Assembly (NCBI GenBank): GCA_005798965.1
Contig: SYIB01000235.1
Span: 1 to 12,921, forward strand
Direction: 5' to 3'
Source: Planctomycetia bacterium
Lineage (GTDB): Bacteria > Planctomycetota > Phycisphaerae > Phycisphaerales > SM1A02
Length of the DNA stretch: 12,921 bases
In this document: positions 6,671-12,921 of the stretch, piece by piece
Numbering within the stretch: position 1 is the first letter of the stretch
Layout: every line of letters starts with the position of its first letter
The notes under the pieces: model-generated
Databases searched by the model: none
Told to the model about the DNA's origin: nothing
What the model saw: the letters and a program-made list of their open reading frames with translations, nothing else
Position numbers and translations under genes: made by a program

Positions 6671-8067
6671 TAGTGATCCACGCGTTGGCCCAGCATCGGC
6701 TCAAGCTCCGCGAGCGCGGCGCCGACGGCAGCCGCGTCGCGTGCCTCGAGGTTCAGGCGCAGGAGCGGCTCGGTGTTCGACCGGCGGATGTTCGCCCACC
6801 ACGCTCCCGTGTCGAGCGAGAGCCCATCGAGTTCCTTCATCCTGGCTGTGGCGTAGCGTGCCTTGAGCCGCTCGAGCGTGCCCGCGGTGTCGGGGTTCTC
6901 GAAATTGATCTCGCCGGACTGGGCGTAGCGCCGGAAGGGCGCAACAGAGTCCGACAGCGTGCGGCCGTTCGAGGCGAGCAGGTTCAGCACCTCGATGAAC
7001 GCACGGACCCCGCTGTCGGTGCTCCAGAGATCGGCGAAGTAGAAGTGCCCGCTGAGCTCACCGCCGATCGGTGCGGCCGTCTGGGCGAGCGCGGCCTTCA
7101 TGAAGACGTGCCCCACGCGGCTCTCGACGGGCTCGCCCCCCGCCTCGCGAATCGCCTCGGGAACGCTGCGCGAGGATCGCAGGTCGTAGACCACCGCGGC
7201 ACCGGGGTTGGTCTTCAGCGCACGACCGACCATCGCGGCCAGCATGAGATCGCAGCCGATCGGTGCGCCCCGTTCGTCGATCACCATGCATCGGTCGGCA
7301 TCACCATCGAAGCAGACGCCGAAGTCAGCTTTTCCACGCACGACCGCCTCGCGCACCTGGGCAAGATTCGCCTCAACCAGCGGATTGGGCTCATGCACGA
7401 ACTCGCCCCTCGATGTGTCGAAGTTGATCGCCTCGATTTCGAGGCCGGGCAGGCCCGAGAAGAGCTTCGGCACGGCCACCCCCGCCATGCCGTTGCTGGC
7501 ATCGATCGCGATCCGGACCTTGCGTGAACCGTCTTGGTAGCAGGGATCGAGCAGTCGCAGCAGATGCGAGCGATAGGCCTGCCAGATGTCGCGCTCGGCA
7601 TGCATGCCGCCTTCGCGATCGGCCGATGCCCGCGATGCGAGTGCAGCATGCTGCTTGATCAGCTCGAGCCCGGTGCCCTGCCCCACGGGACGCGCCTTGA
7701 CCTGGCTCACCTTGAAGCCGTTGTACTGCGCAGGATTGTGGCTGGCGGTGACCTGCACCCCGCCCGCTGCGCCGAAGTGATTGATCGCGAAGTACACCGC
7801 CGGCGTGTCGACGAGCCCGATGTCGATCACGTTCGCGCCGAAGTCGAGCATGCCGTCCATGAGCGCACGCGAGAGCGACGGGCTGCTGCGCCGCATGTCC
7901 CGGCCGACCACGATGTGACGCATGCCCGGACTGTCGAGACCTTGCTCCTGCGCGCGATCGGCGAGGAACCGTGCCGTGGCGTAGCCCATCGACCAGGCGC
8001 CCTCCTCATTCAACGGCTCGGGGTAGGTCGCGCGAACGTCGTAGGCCTTGAAGCATTGATCGAGCAT
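6670..8067 (-). CDS. Phosphomannomutase/phosphoglucomutase
   Basis: A 465-residue alpha-D-phosphohexomutase that interconverts hexose 1- and 6-phosphates (mannose and/or glucose) for nucleotide-sugar and polysaccharide synthesis. All four signature loops are present: the phosphoserine loop VTASHNP (106-112, catalytic Ser109), the metal loop DGDADR (254-259), the sugar loop GELSGH (336-341) and the phosphate-binding loop RRSNTEP (428-434). The N-terminus FKAYDVRATYPEPLN and the length fit the ManB/AlgC group. The frame is open to 8211, but the ATG at 8067 is chosen because FKAYD is the normal family start and because TAGGAT lies 8 nt upstream. The bases just before the ATG read CCTCC, the opposite of a Shine-Dalgarno. 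It is first in a two-gene unit with the P-loop ATPase and divergent from rpsB. Sugar specificity cannot be settled by eye. Confidence 0.93.
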   Translation of the reverse strand: MLDQCFKAYDVRATYPEPLNEEGAWSMGYATARFLADRAQEQGLDSPGMRHIVVGRDMRRSSPSLSRALMDGMLDFGANVIDIGLVDTPAVYFAINHFGAAGGVQVTASHNPAQYNGFKVSQVKARPVGQGTGLELIKQHAALASRASADREGGMHAERDIWQAYRSHLLRLLDPCYQDGSRKVRIAIDASNGMAGVAVPKLFSGLPGLEIEAINFDTSRGEFVHEPNPLVEANLAQVREAVVRGKADFGVCFDGDADRCMVIDERGAPIGCDLMLAAMVGRALKTNPGAAVVYDLRSSRSVPEAIREAGGEPVESRVGHVFMKAALAQTAAPIGGELSGHFYFADLWSTDSGVRAFIEVLNLLASNGRTLSDSVAPFRRYAQSGEINFENPDTAGTLERLKARYATARMKELDGLSLDTGAWWANIRRSNTEPLLRLNLEARDAAAVGAALAELEPMLGQRVDH

Positions 8068-8075
8068 GGAGGCGG

Positions 8076-8081
8076 ATCCTA
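8076..8081 (-). promoter_or_regulatory. -10-like hexamer for the phosphohexomutase gene (leaderless)
   Basis: On the minus strand TAGGAT is followed by CCGCCTCC (8 nt) and the ATG at 8067. No Shine-Dalgarno is present. The hexamer is the same sequence as the one before thiS. Confidence 0.55.
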
Positions 8082-8101
8082 TCGGCCACTGCAGCGATAA
8101 T

Positions 8102-8331
8102 CCCGCACTGCGATGCTTGCCGCCATGCGGCGGTCCCGGTAGCCTTGCCCGTCTGCCCCGAGCGGCTGGTGGACACGCGTCCTCCCCCGCACGCTGCAGC
8201 GCGGCGCGCATGATGGGCGCGCGGCGAACTCACCGTCCGAAGGGCATCCCGCCCAACCCTGAAGCGCCCTCATGGCGGCAGGGCGACCATCGCGCCTGGC
8301 CGTCGGTGTCGCTGTTCAAAAGGAAACGACC
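8102..8331 (+). promoter_or_regulatory. rpsB upstream region / probable structured leader
   Basis: Between the divergent hexomutase gene and rpsB are 264 bp without a gene. On the plus strand a GATAAT (8096-8101) is a weak candidate -10, which would give a leader of about 220 nt. Downstream lie three simple hairpins: GCCGCC/GGCGGT (8119-8124 with 8129-8134, one G-U pair), GCGCGC/GCGCGC (8204-8209 with 8217-8222), and CGCCCT/AGGGCG (8265-8270 with 8280-8285), the last 46 nt before the start codon. In Escherichia coli the rpsB-tsf operon is autoregulated by S2 through its mRNA leader; a similar role here is a guess. Confidence 0.35.
8320..8324 (+). promoter_or_regulatory. Shine-Dalgarno for rpsB
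   Basis: AAGGA in an A-rich stretch, 7 nt before the ATG at 8332. It fixes the start; the open frame upstream to 8272 gives 20 residues not seen in S2 proteins. Confidence 0.7.
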
Positions 8332-9153
8332 ATGTCATCGCTCGTCAACGAACTCATTGAAGCCGGCATCCACTTCGGCCAGCGCCGCAGCAACTGGAAC
8401 CCGAAGATGGGCCCGTTCATCCACGGGACCAAGAACCAGATCCACATCATCGACATCAAGGAGACCATCAAGGGGATCCTGCTCGCGAAGAAGTTCATCG
8501 CGAAGTGCGTGTCGGAAAACAAGGATGTCGTCTTCGTCGGCACCAAGCGCCAGGCCCGCGCGGCCGTCGAGACCCACTGCGGCGCATCGGGCATGCCGTA
8601 CGTGACCGAACGCTGGCTCGGCGGAACGCTGACCAACTTCCGCACCGTACGCGAGCGCCTGAAGCGACTCGAGGAGCTTGAGCGCCTCGTCGAGACCGGC
8701 GACATCAAGAACTACTCCAAGAAGATGGAAGCGCAGCTCGCCCGTGAGCACAAGAAGATCTATCGCAACCTCAACGGGCTGCGGTCGATGACCCGCCTGC
8801 CCGGCGCGCTCGTCGTGATCGACACGCAGCGCGAGATGAACGCTTTGAACGAAGCCAAGAATCTTGGCATCCCGACGATCTGCCTCATCGACACCGACGG
8901 CAACCCCGACATGGCCGACATCCCGATCCCCGGCAACGACGACAGCATGCGTTCGATCGACATCGTCGTGCGCGAACTCTGCGCCGCAGCCACCGAGGGC
9001 AAGGGCAACCGCACCTCGGCCCCGGCCTCGAATGATGCCGACGCGCCCGCCGGCGAAGGCGATGGCCAGGCCCCGCGCCGCCGCAGCGCCCGCAGCCGCT
9101 TCCGCATGGACGATGGCCAGGGCGCACCCGCCAGCCCCACCGCCAGCGCCTGA
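8332..9153 (+). CDS. rpsB: Ribosomal protein S2
   Basis: A 273-residue protein of the small ribosomal subunit, needed to assemble S1/S2 on the 30S particle. It opens MSSLVNELIEAGIHFGQRRSNWNPKMGPFI, close to the family signature AGVHFGHxxxxWNPKM. Further family motifs are IIDIKETI (39-46), VVFVGTKRQA (66-75), YVTERWLGGTLTNF (90-103), LPGALVVIDTQREMNALNEA (156-175) and the conserved end PIPGNDDSMRSI (198-209). After about residue 222 comes a tail of some 50 residues, rich in Ala, Pro, Gly and Asp with an Arg-rich patch (RRRSARSRFR, 249-258). Such tails vary between lineages and are probably disordered. tsf follows after 33 bp, the usual bacterial rpsB-tsf order. Confidence 0.97.
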   Translation: MSSLVNELIEAGIHFGQRRSNWNPKMGPFIHGTKNQIHIIDIKETIKGILLAKKFIAKCVSENKDVVFVGTKRQARAAVETHCGASGMPYVTERWLGGTLTNFRTVRERLKRLEELERLVETGDIKNYSKKMEAQLAREHKKIYRNLNGLRSMTRLPGALVVIDTQREMNALNEAKNLGIPTICLIDTDGNPDMADIPIPGNDDSMRSIDIVVRELCAAATEGKGNRTSAPASNDADAPAGEGDGQAPRRRSARSRFRMDDGQGAPASPTASA

Positions 9154-9175
9154 TCCCGCGCACCAGCACACCAAC

Positions 9176-9179
9176 GGAG
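9176..9179 (+). promoter_or_regulatory. Shine-Dalgarno for tsf
   Basis: GGAG lies 7 nt before the ATG at 9187, in the 33-bp rpsB-tsf spacer. No promoter-like sequence is visible in the spacer, so tsf is presumably read from the rpsB transcript. Confidence 0.65.
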
Positions 9180-9186
9180 CACCACC

Positions 9187-9993
9187 ATGAGCACCGCCGC
9201 AATCGATCCGAAGACCGTGATGAAGCTGCGCCAGAAGACCGGCCTCGGCATGGGCGCCTGCAAGGACGCCCTCGTCGAAGCCAATGGCGACTTCGATGCC
9301 GCCGAGAAGCTCCTGCGCGAGCGCATGAAGGACAAGATGGATGGCCGCACCGACCGTCCCGCCGGCGAGGGCTGCCTGGCCATCGCCTCGGGCAACGGCA
9401 AGATCGCCATCATCGAGATCCGCAGCGAGACCGACTTCACCGCCAAGAACGCCGAGTTCCGCGCCATGGCGGCCGATGTCGCGAAGATGGCCCTCGAGGC
9501 CGCTGCGGGTGCCGTGACCGCCACCCCGGCGATCACCACCCGCGTCGACGACGTGCGCCTCAAGACCGGCGAGAACGTGCAGTTCGCCCGCGGCCAGGTC
9601 ATGTCCGGCAAGTCATACGCCTCGTACCTGCACCACGACCACAAGCAGGGCGCGATCCTTGAGTTCACCGGAACCCTCGACGCTGAGACCGGCGCCGCGA
9701 TCTGCCAGCACATCGTGGCGTCGCCCGTGACCCCTCAGTCGATCGACGAGAGCGGCCTCCCCGCCGACCAACTGGCGCAGAAGCGCGCCGAGGCGACCGC
9801 CGAAGCCACCGCCAGTGGCAAGCCGGCCCAGATCGCCGAGAAGATGGCGGAAGGCAAGATGCGCAAGTGGTTCGAGGAAGTCACGCTCCTCGGCCAAGCG
9901 TTCGTCTTCGACGAGAAGAAGAAGATCAAGGACCTACTGCCCGCGGGCACCACGCTGACGGGCTTCCGTCGCATGGTCGTCGGCGGCAGTTGA
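9187..9993 (+). CDS. tsf: Elongation factor Ts
   Basis: A 268-residue guanine-nucleotide exchange factor that recycles EF-Tu from GDP to GTP. The N-terminal UBA-like domain reads VMKLRQKTGLGMGACKDALVEANGDFDAA (about 11-39), matching the family signature LRxxTGAGMMDCKKAL. The core has EIRSETDFTAKNAEF (78-92), equivalent to the TDFV contact region for EF-Tu, here with Thr in place of Val. The C-terminal part GKPAQIAEKMAEGKMRKWFEEVTLLGQ matches the family pattern GKPxxIxEKIVEGRxxKFxxEVxLLxQ. The linker after the UBA domain (RERMKDKMDGRTDRPAGEG) differs from the common Ala/Lys-rich GLAxAxKKAGR form and looks lineage-specific. It is the second gene of rpsB-tsf and ends before tandem hairpins. Confidence 0.97.
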   Translation: MSTAAIDPKTVMKLRQKTGLGMGACKDALVEANGDFDAAEKLLRERMKDKMDGRTDRPAGEGCLAIASGNGKIAIIEIRSETDFTAKNAEFRAMAADVAKMALEAAAGAVTATPAITTRVDDVRLKTGENVQFARGQVMSGKSYASYLHHDHKQGAILEFTGTLDAETGAAICQHIVASPVTPQSIDESGLPADQLAQKRAEATAEATASGKPAQIAEKMAEGKMRKWFEEVTLLGQAFVFDEKKKIKDLLPAGTTLTGFRRMVVGGS

Positions 9994-10018
9994 GCCGGGC
10001 CGTCCCGCCCTGATGATC

Positions 10019-10038
10019 GCTCCGACGACTGTCGGAGC
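10019..10038 (+). terminator. First hairpin of a tandem pair downstream of tsf
   Basis: GCTCCGAC (10019-10026) pairs with GTCGGAGC (10031-10038): a perfect 8-bp stem with a 4-nt GACT loop, 25 nt after the tsf stop. It has no U-tract of its own. It may protect the mRNA 3' end or assist the terminator that follows. Confidence 0.55.
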
Positions 10039-10041
10039 CTT

Positions 10042-10077
10042 GACGAGGCGTCCTTCGGGGCGCCTCGTCTCGCTTTT
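10042..10077 (+). terminator. Intrinsic terminator of rpsB-tsf with UUCG loop
   Basis: GACGAGGCGTCC (10042-10053) folds onto GGGCGCCTCGTC (10058-10069): a 12-bp stem with a single G-U pair, capped by TTCG, a very stable tetraloop. It is followed by TCGC and TTTT at 10074-10077. The U-tract is short and displaced, but stem strength and position between tsf and a new promoter make termination likely. Confidence 0.8.
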
Positions 10078-10091
10078 GCGGGCTGTCTCCG

Positions 10092-10097
10092 TACACT
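10092..10097 (+). promoter_or_regulatory. -10-like hexamer for the dacB-type gene (leaderless)
   Basis: TACACT is followed by CCCGGCC (7 nt) and the ATG at 10105. There is no Shine-Dalgarno. It lies directly after the tsf terminator, so the dacB-type gene appears to have its own transcription unit. Confidence 0.55.
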
Positions 10098-10104
10098 CCC
10101 GGCC

Positions 10105-11688
10105 ATGAGTTTCGACCTTCGCCACGGATGGGCGACGGTCGCGGCCTTGGCGCTCATCGGTGCCTCCGCGACCCTGCTCGTGTCCGCCAGCCATCGTGCC
10201 AGTGCGCGTGCGCCCGCGTCGTCGCAGTCCCCTGCCGTCGCGACCAAGACCCAGTCGGCTGCGGCCGCCACGATCTCCATCGATTCGGCGATCACCGAGC
10301 AGATCCGAGCGGCGATCTCCAAGAGCGGGCTCGCGTCGAATGTCACCGCGGTCGTGGGCGATCTCGATCGCGATGCCGTGATCGTCGACCTCGGCGGTTC
10401 GCGCCCGATGCGCCCGGCCAGCAACCAGAAGGCGATCACCACCGGCCTGGCCATGATGGTGCTCGGCGATGGATTCAGCTTCGGCACGAAGCTTCTGCTG
10501 CAAGGGGACCGGCTCACGATCGTGGGCGACGGCGACCCGTCGCTGGGAGATCCGGAGCTGCTTTCGGGCACGGTGTGGAAGGATGCGCAGGGTGCCATGC
10601 ACACCGGTCTCACGCCGGAACAGCTGGTCGACCAGTGGGCCCGGGCCGTCGAGCGCCTGCGCGTACCGCGCATCCGCGAGATCGTGGTCGACGACCGCAT
10701 CTTCGCGCGCGAGGGTGCACACCCTGATTGGCCGCGTGACCAGCTCGATGCCACCTATTGCGTGCCGTGCTGGGGCATCAACTTCCACTTCAATTCGCTG
10801 CGGTTCTGGCTCAGCCCCAAGGATGGCAAGGTCGCTTGGCGTACCCAACCTGCCGCACCGTGGCTGACGGTGGTGAACGATGCGACCGCCAGGCAGGGCA
10901 AGGGCGCCAAGCAGTCCGCCGGCATCGCCCGCGCACAGGGCACCGATGCATACGCCATCAAGGGCAACCTGGCGAAGGCCGATGGACCGTACATCGTCAC
11001 CATGCAGGATCCCCCGCTCTTCCTGGGCAACCTGCTCGCCTCGCGCCTGCGAACCAACGGCGTCGATGTGGGCTCGGTACGCGTGGCAGCCGCGGCCGAT
11101 GCAGCGCCATCCGGCGCTTCCGTCGGCCCCACGCTGAGCACGCCTCTGGCCAGCGTGGTTGCGCGCGCGAACACCGACAGCGAGAACCTGTACGCCGAGT
11201 CGCTGCTCAAGCGCGCAGCCGCCAAGGCCACTGGCCGCCCCGGCTCATGGGCCGATGGCCAGGACCTGATGCGGGCCACGCTGCGCGCCGCGATCGGCAA
11301 CGAAGTCGAGTCCTTCGCGATCCGGGATGGCAGCGGCATGAGCAAGGAAAACCGTGTGACCGCGATGGGCATGGCCCGGTGGCTGCTCGCCATGCCGCGC
11401 ATGCTGCCTGACTTCGATGCCTACCTGCGCAGCTTCGCCGAGGCCGGCAGCAGCGGCACGCTCAAGAAGCGCATGGACGCAGTCCCGGATTCGCTCGCCA
11501 AGGTGTGGTGCAAGACTGGCTACATCGCAGGGACGAGCTGCTTGTCGGGATACGTCGTCTGCGCGAACGGGCGTCGCTTCGCCATGAGCGTGCTCTGCAA
11601 CGACCTCAAGGAGAACCAGGTCGGCAAGGCCAAGGATCTGCAGGACGCCGTGGCTGCGATCCTGGCACGGCAGCCCGGACGGACCTGA
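10105..11688 (+). CDS. dacB: D-alanyl-D-alanine carboxypeptidase/endopeptidase, DacB (S13) type
   Basis: A 527-residue penicillin-binding protein of peptidase family S13 (PBP4/DacB-like), which removes terminal D-Ala or cuts cross-links in peptidoglycan outside the cytoplasmic membrane. A hydrophobic segment (about 9-28: WATVAALALIGASATLLVSA) acts as signal peptide or anchor, followed by an Ala/Ser-rich linker. The three catalytic motifs are present: SxxK as PASNQK (Ser106, Lys109), SxN as SEN (359-361) in SENLYAESLLKR, and KTG (470-472) in WCKTGYIAG. The family segment DGSGMSKENR (408-417) is also present. The spacing of about 250 residues between SxxK and SxN leaves room for the large inserted domain typical of this class. 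CVPC (219-222) is an unusual CxxC for an exported hydrolase. The stop is 10 bp from the stop of the convergent gene. Confidence 0.92.
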   Translation: MSFDLRHGWATVAALALIGASATLLVSASHRASARAPASSQSPAVATKTQSAAAATISIDSAITEQIRAAISKSGLASNVTAVVGDLDRDAVIVDLGGSRPMRPASNQKAITTGLAMMVLGDGFSFGTKLLLQGDRLTIVGDGDPSLGDPELLSGTVWKDAQGAMHTGLTPEQLVDQWARAVERLRVPRIREIVVDDRIFAREGAHPDWPRDQLDATYCVPCWGINFHFNSLRFWLSPKDGKVAWRTQPAAPWLTVVNDATARQGKGAKQSAGIARAQGTDAYAIKGNLAKADGPYIVTMQDPPLFLGNLLASRLRTNGVDVGSVRVAAAADAAPSGASVGPTLSTPLASVVARANTDSENLYAESLLKRAAAKATGRPGSWADGQDLMRATLRAAIGNEVESFAIRDGSGMSKENRVTAMGMARWLLAMPRMLPDFDAYLRSFAEAGSSGTLKKRMDAVPDSLAKVWCKTGYIAGTSCLSGYVVCANGRRFAMSVLCNDLKENQVGKAKDLQDAVAAILARQPGRT

Positions 11689-11698
11689 GTGTCTTGCG

Positions 11699-12190
11699 TC
11701 AGCGATCGCGGATGTAGAGCAGATCACCCTCGATCCGGAATTCCTGGTCCGGATAGGCGTCGCTCAGGAATAGGACGAGCTTGCGTTCGCGCAGGGCGCG
11801 GGCTTGTGCGCGACTGTTGCGCTCGATCGGTGGCCCACCCACGCGTGCCACGGGATTTGTGGCCTGAGGCGGGCAGCCGGCCCCTGAGCACGATCCACCG
11901 TCCGATCCAAAGATCATGTCCAACTCAGGGTCAAGCCCGACGATTGGAAACACGATGTCTGCCACGTACAGCGTGGTCCATGCCCCGCGCGTGGCGGCAG
12001 TTCCGGGTGCCCTTGCGCTCGCCACGATCATGGCGCTGACCTGAGAGTTGCTGGACGCAGAACAAACGCTCGCAGACGATGCGCACAGGCCGCAGGTCGA
12101 CGATGGCACGGGCCCCCGGGTTGTGGAAGGCTGAAGGGGGGCTGACGGGATGAACACGGCAGCAACAAGAACAGTTGAAAGACCAGTCAT
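11699..12190 (-). CDS. Small, probably exported, Cys/Ser-rich protein of unknown function
   Basis: A 163-residue protein I do not recognise. It opens MTGLSTVLVAAVFIPSAPLQ, a hydrophobic stretch suggesting a signal peptide, although the N-region lacks a basic residue. Next comes a Ser/Ala/Cys-rich stretch (about 29-55) with Cys33, Cys36 and Cys43, and later the short pair C101/C106 (CSGAGC). These could form disulfides or bind metal. The C-terminal 40 residues (RALRERKLVLFLSDAYPDQEFRIEGDLLYI region) look like a real folded beta-rich unit. The start at 12190 is supported by GGAGGG 7 nt upstream; the frame is open to 12268, but that extension would lie upstream of the probable transcription start. 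It follows scpA on the same strand after 77 bp but appears to have its own promoter. It is convergent with the dacB-type gene. Confidence 0.65.
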   Translation of the reverse strand: MTGLSTVLVAAVFIPSAPLQPSTTRGPVPSSTCGLCASSASVCSASSNSQVSAMIVASARAPGTAATRGAWTTLYVADIVFPIVGLDPELDMIFGSDGGSCSGAGCPPQATNPVARVGGPPIERNSRAQARALRERKLVLFLSDAYPDQEFRIEGDLLYIRDR

Positions 12191-12197
12191 GACGGGA

Positions 12198-12203
12198 CCC
12201 TCC
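12198..12203 (-). promoter_or_regulatory. Shine-Dalgarno for the 163-aa gene
   Basis: On the minus strand GGAGGG lies 7 nt before the ATG at 12190. It decides the start and contrasts with the leaderless pattern at other first genes in the window. Confidence 0.7.
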
Positions 12204-12215
12204 AAAAGATGACTA

Positions 12216-12221
12216 CTTATA
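12216..12221 (-). promoter_or_regulatory. Probable -10 element for the 163-aa gene
   Basis: On the minus strand TATAAG, close to the TATAAT consensus, lies in the most AT-rich short stretch of the window, 25 nt before the ATG at 12190. It predicts a leader of under 20 nt that includes the GGAGGG. No convincing -35 is visible at the usual distance. Confidence 0.5.
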
Positions 12222-12267
12222 CACCATCTCAAGACCCGCGGCGTACTGCAAGGCCCTTTGTCGAACA

Positions 12268-12921
12268 TCAGGCCGAAATTGATGGATCAACCGTCGCAGG
12301 TAGGGCGATCTCAACGGCATCGTCGGCGCGCTCCTGCCGTATCGCCACCCGCTGGTTGCGAGCCAGTTCGAGAAGCGCGAGGAACAATCCGATGGCTTCG
12401 CCCCGCGTCCGGCCGCTGAAGATCTCCTGGAGGGTCATGGATCGACCCCCTGCACGCTCGAGCCTGTCGACGATGTCGTCCTGATGCAGACCGATCGGCG
12501 TATCGTCGTACTCGACCTTGTGGTCCCCAAGGCGCGACACATCCACCGACTGCATGATGCGCTCGAACGCGCCGAACAGGTCGAGGATGTGCGCATCCTC
12601 GAGTTCGATCGACTCGTCAGTGCCCTGTGGCTCGGAACCCGCGCCCACGCCACCGATGGCGTGGCGCTTGGCGAAGTCGCGTCGCAGCCGGTCGAGCGTG
12701 TCGGCAGCCGTGCGGAAGCGCTGGTAGGCGACCAGTTGCTGCACGAGCTCGAAGCGCGGATCGGCCGGGTCGAGACCCTCGGTCGCTCCATCCTCGCCTT
12801 CCTTCGTCTCCCGCGGGGCGAGCGTGCGGCTCTTGATCTCCACCAGCGTCGCCGCCATCACGAGGAACTCCCCCGCCAGATCGATGTCGATCTGGCTCAG
12901 TTGGCGAAGGAACGCGAAGTA
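12268..12921 (-). CDS. scpA: Segregation and condensation protein ScpA, N-terminus missing
   Basis: The frame is open from the right edge of the window to the stop at 12268, giving 217 residues; the start lies outside the window. ScpA is the kleisin subunit of the bacterial SMC-ScpAB condensin, bridging SMC heads and binding ScpB. The visible N-terminal part, IDIDLAGEFLVMAATLVEIKSRTLAP, matches the family signature LDLASEFLVMAATLxEIKSRxLLP. The middle is a charged, helical kleisin linker with a Gly/Glu-rich stretch. The C-terminus (about 170-205: SMTLQEIFSGRTRGEAIGLFLALLELARNQRVAIRQ) is the winged helix that contacts the SMC head. scpB, often the next gene, is absent downstream; a small unrelated gene follows after 77 bp. 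The call is firm despite truncation by the window. Confidence 0.93.
   Translation of the reverse strand, partial: YFAFLRQLSQIDIDLAGEFLVMAATLVEIKSRTLAPRETKEGEDGATEGLDPADPRFELVQQLVAYQRFRTAADTLDRLRRDFAKRHAIGGVGAGSEPQGTDESIELEDAHILDLFGAFERIMQSVDVSRLGDHKVEYDDTPIGLHQDDIVDRLERAGGRSMTLQEIFSGRTRGEAIGLFLALLELARNQRVAIRQERADDAVEIALPATVDPSISA

Noticed and set aside
8068..8211. An N-terminal extension of the hexomutase
   Set aside because: The extra residues are Arg/Ala-rich and absent from the family, and the -10-like hexamer at 8076-8081 would lie inside the coding region.
12191..12268. An N-terminal extension of the 163-aa protein
   Set aside because: It would place the TATAAG and the GGAGGG inside the coding region and bury the signal-like segment.
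1..12921. CRISPR repeats, insertion sequences, tRNA or rRNA genes, phage attachment sites
   Set aside because: I saw no regularly spaced repeats, transposase motifs, tRNA-like cloverleaf or flanking direct repeats on either strand.

Overview
The window is a GC-rich (by eye about two-thirds G+C), densely coded chromosomal segment with no mobile elements, CRISPR array, tRNA or rRNA that I can see. Gene content and protein style suggest a planctomycete-like bacterium, possibly of the Phycisphaerae type: a divergent EF-Ts, a CitMHS_2-type transporter, a lipoprotein with no recognised family, and an unusual membrane P-loop ATPase. The lineage is an inference from style, not from a marker search.

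Layout. (1) 1-1719, minus: a long NHL-repeat beta-propeller protein that runs off the left edge. (2) 1770-3230, plus: a sodium/proton antiporter-like membrane protein, divergent from the propeller gene across 50 bp. (3) 3274-4041, minus: a lipoprotein of unknown function. (4) 4060-5116, plus: thiS-thiG, the sulfur carrier and thiazole synthase of thiamine synthesis, divergent from the lipoprotein gene across only 18 bp. (5) 8067 down to 5186, minus: a phosphomannomutase/phosphoglucomutase gene overlapping by one base (TAATG) with a membrane-spanning P-loop ATPase gene. (6) 8332-9993, plus: rpsB-tsf (ribosomal protein S2 and EF-Ts), closed by tandem hairpins. (7) 10105-11688, plus: a DacB-type D-Ala-D-Ala carboxypeptidase. 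(8) 12190 down to 11699, minus: a small, probably exported, Cys/Ser-rich protein. (9) 12921 down to 12268, minus: scpA without its N-terminus.

The most interesting signal is regulatory. The six genes that lack a usable Shine-Dalgarno sequence (the propeller, antiporter, lipoprotein, thiS, phosphomannomutase and dacB genes) all carry a TANNNT -10-like hexamer ending 6-8 nt before the start codon. Their mRNAs would then begin at or next to the start codon, i.e. be leaderless. The internal or translation-factor genes (rpsB, tsf, thiG) and the 163-aa gene instead have Shine-Dalgarno sequences. Between the lipoprotein gene and thiS the two -10 hexamers lie on opposite strands of one shared 7-bp sequence (4047-4053), a very compact symmetric bidirectional promoter. 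It leaves no room for the TPP riboswitch that often controls thiS/thiG.

The genes are mostly housekeeping (translation, thiamine, cell wall, sugar phosphates, chromosome segregation). The exceptions are the propeller protein, the lipoprotein, the 163-aa protein and the ATPase, whose roles I cannot assign.
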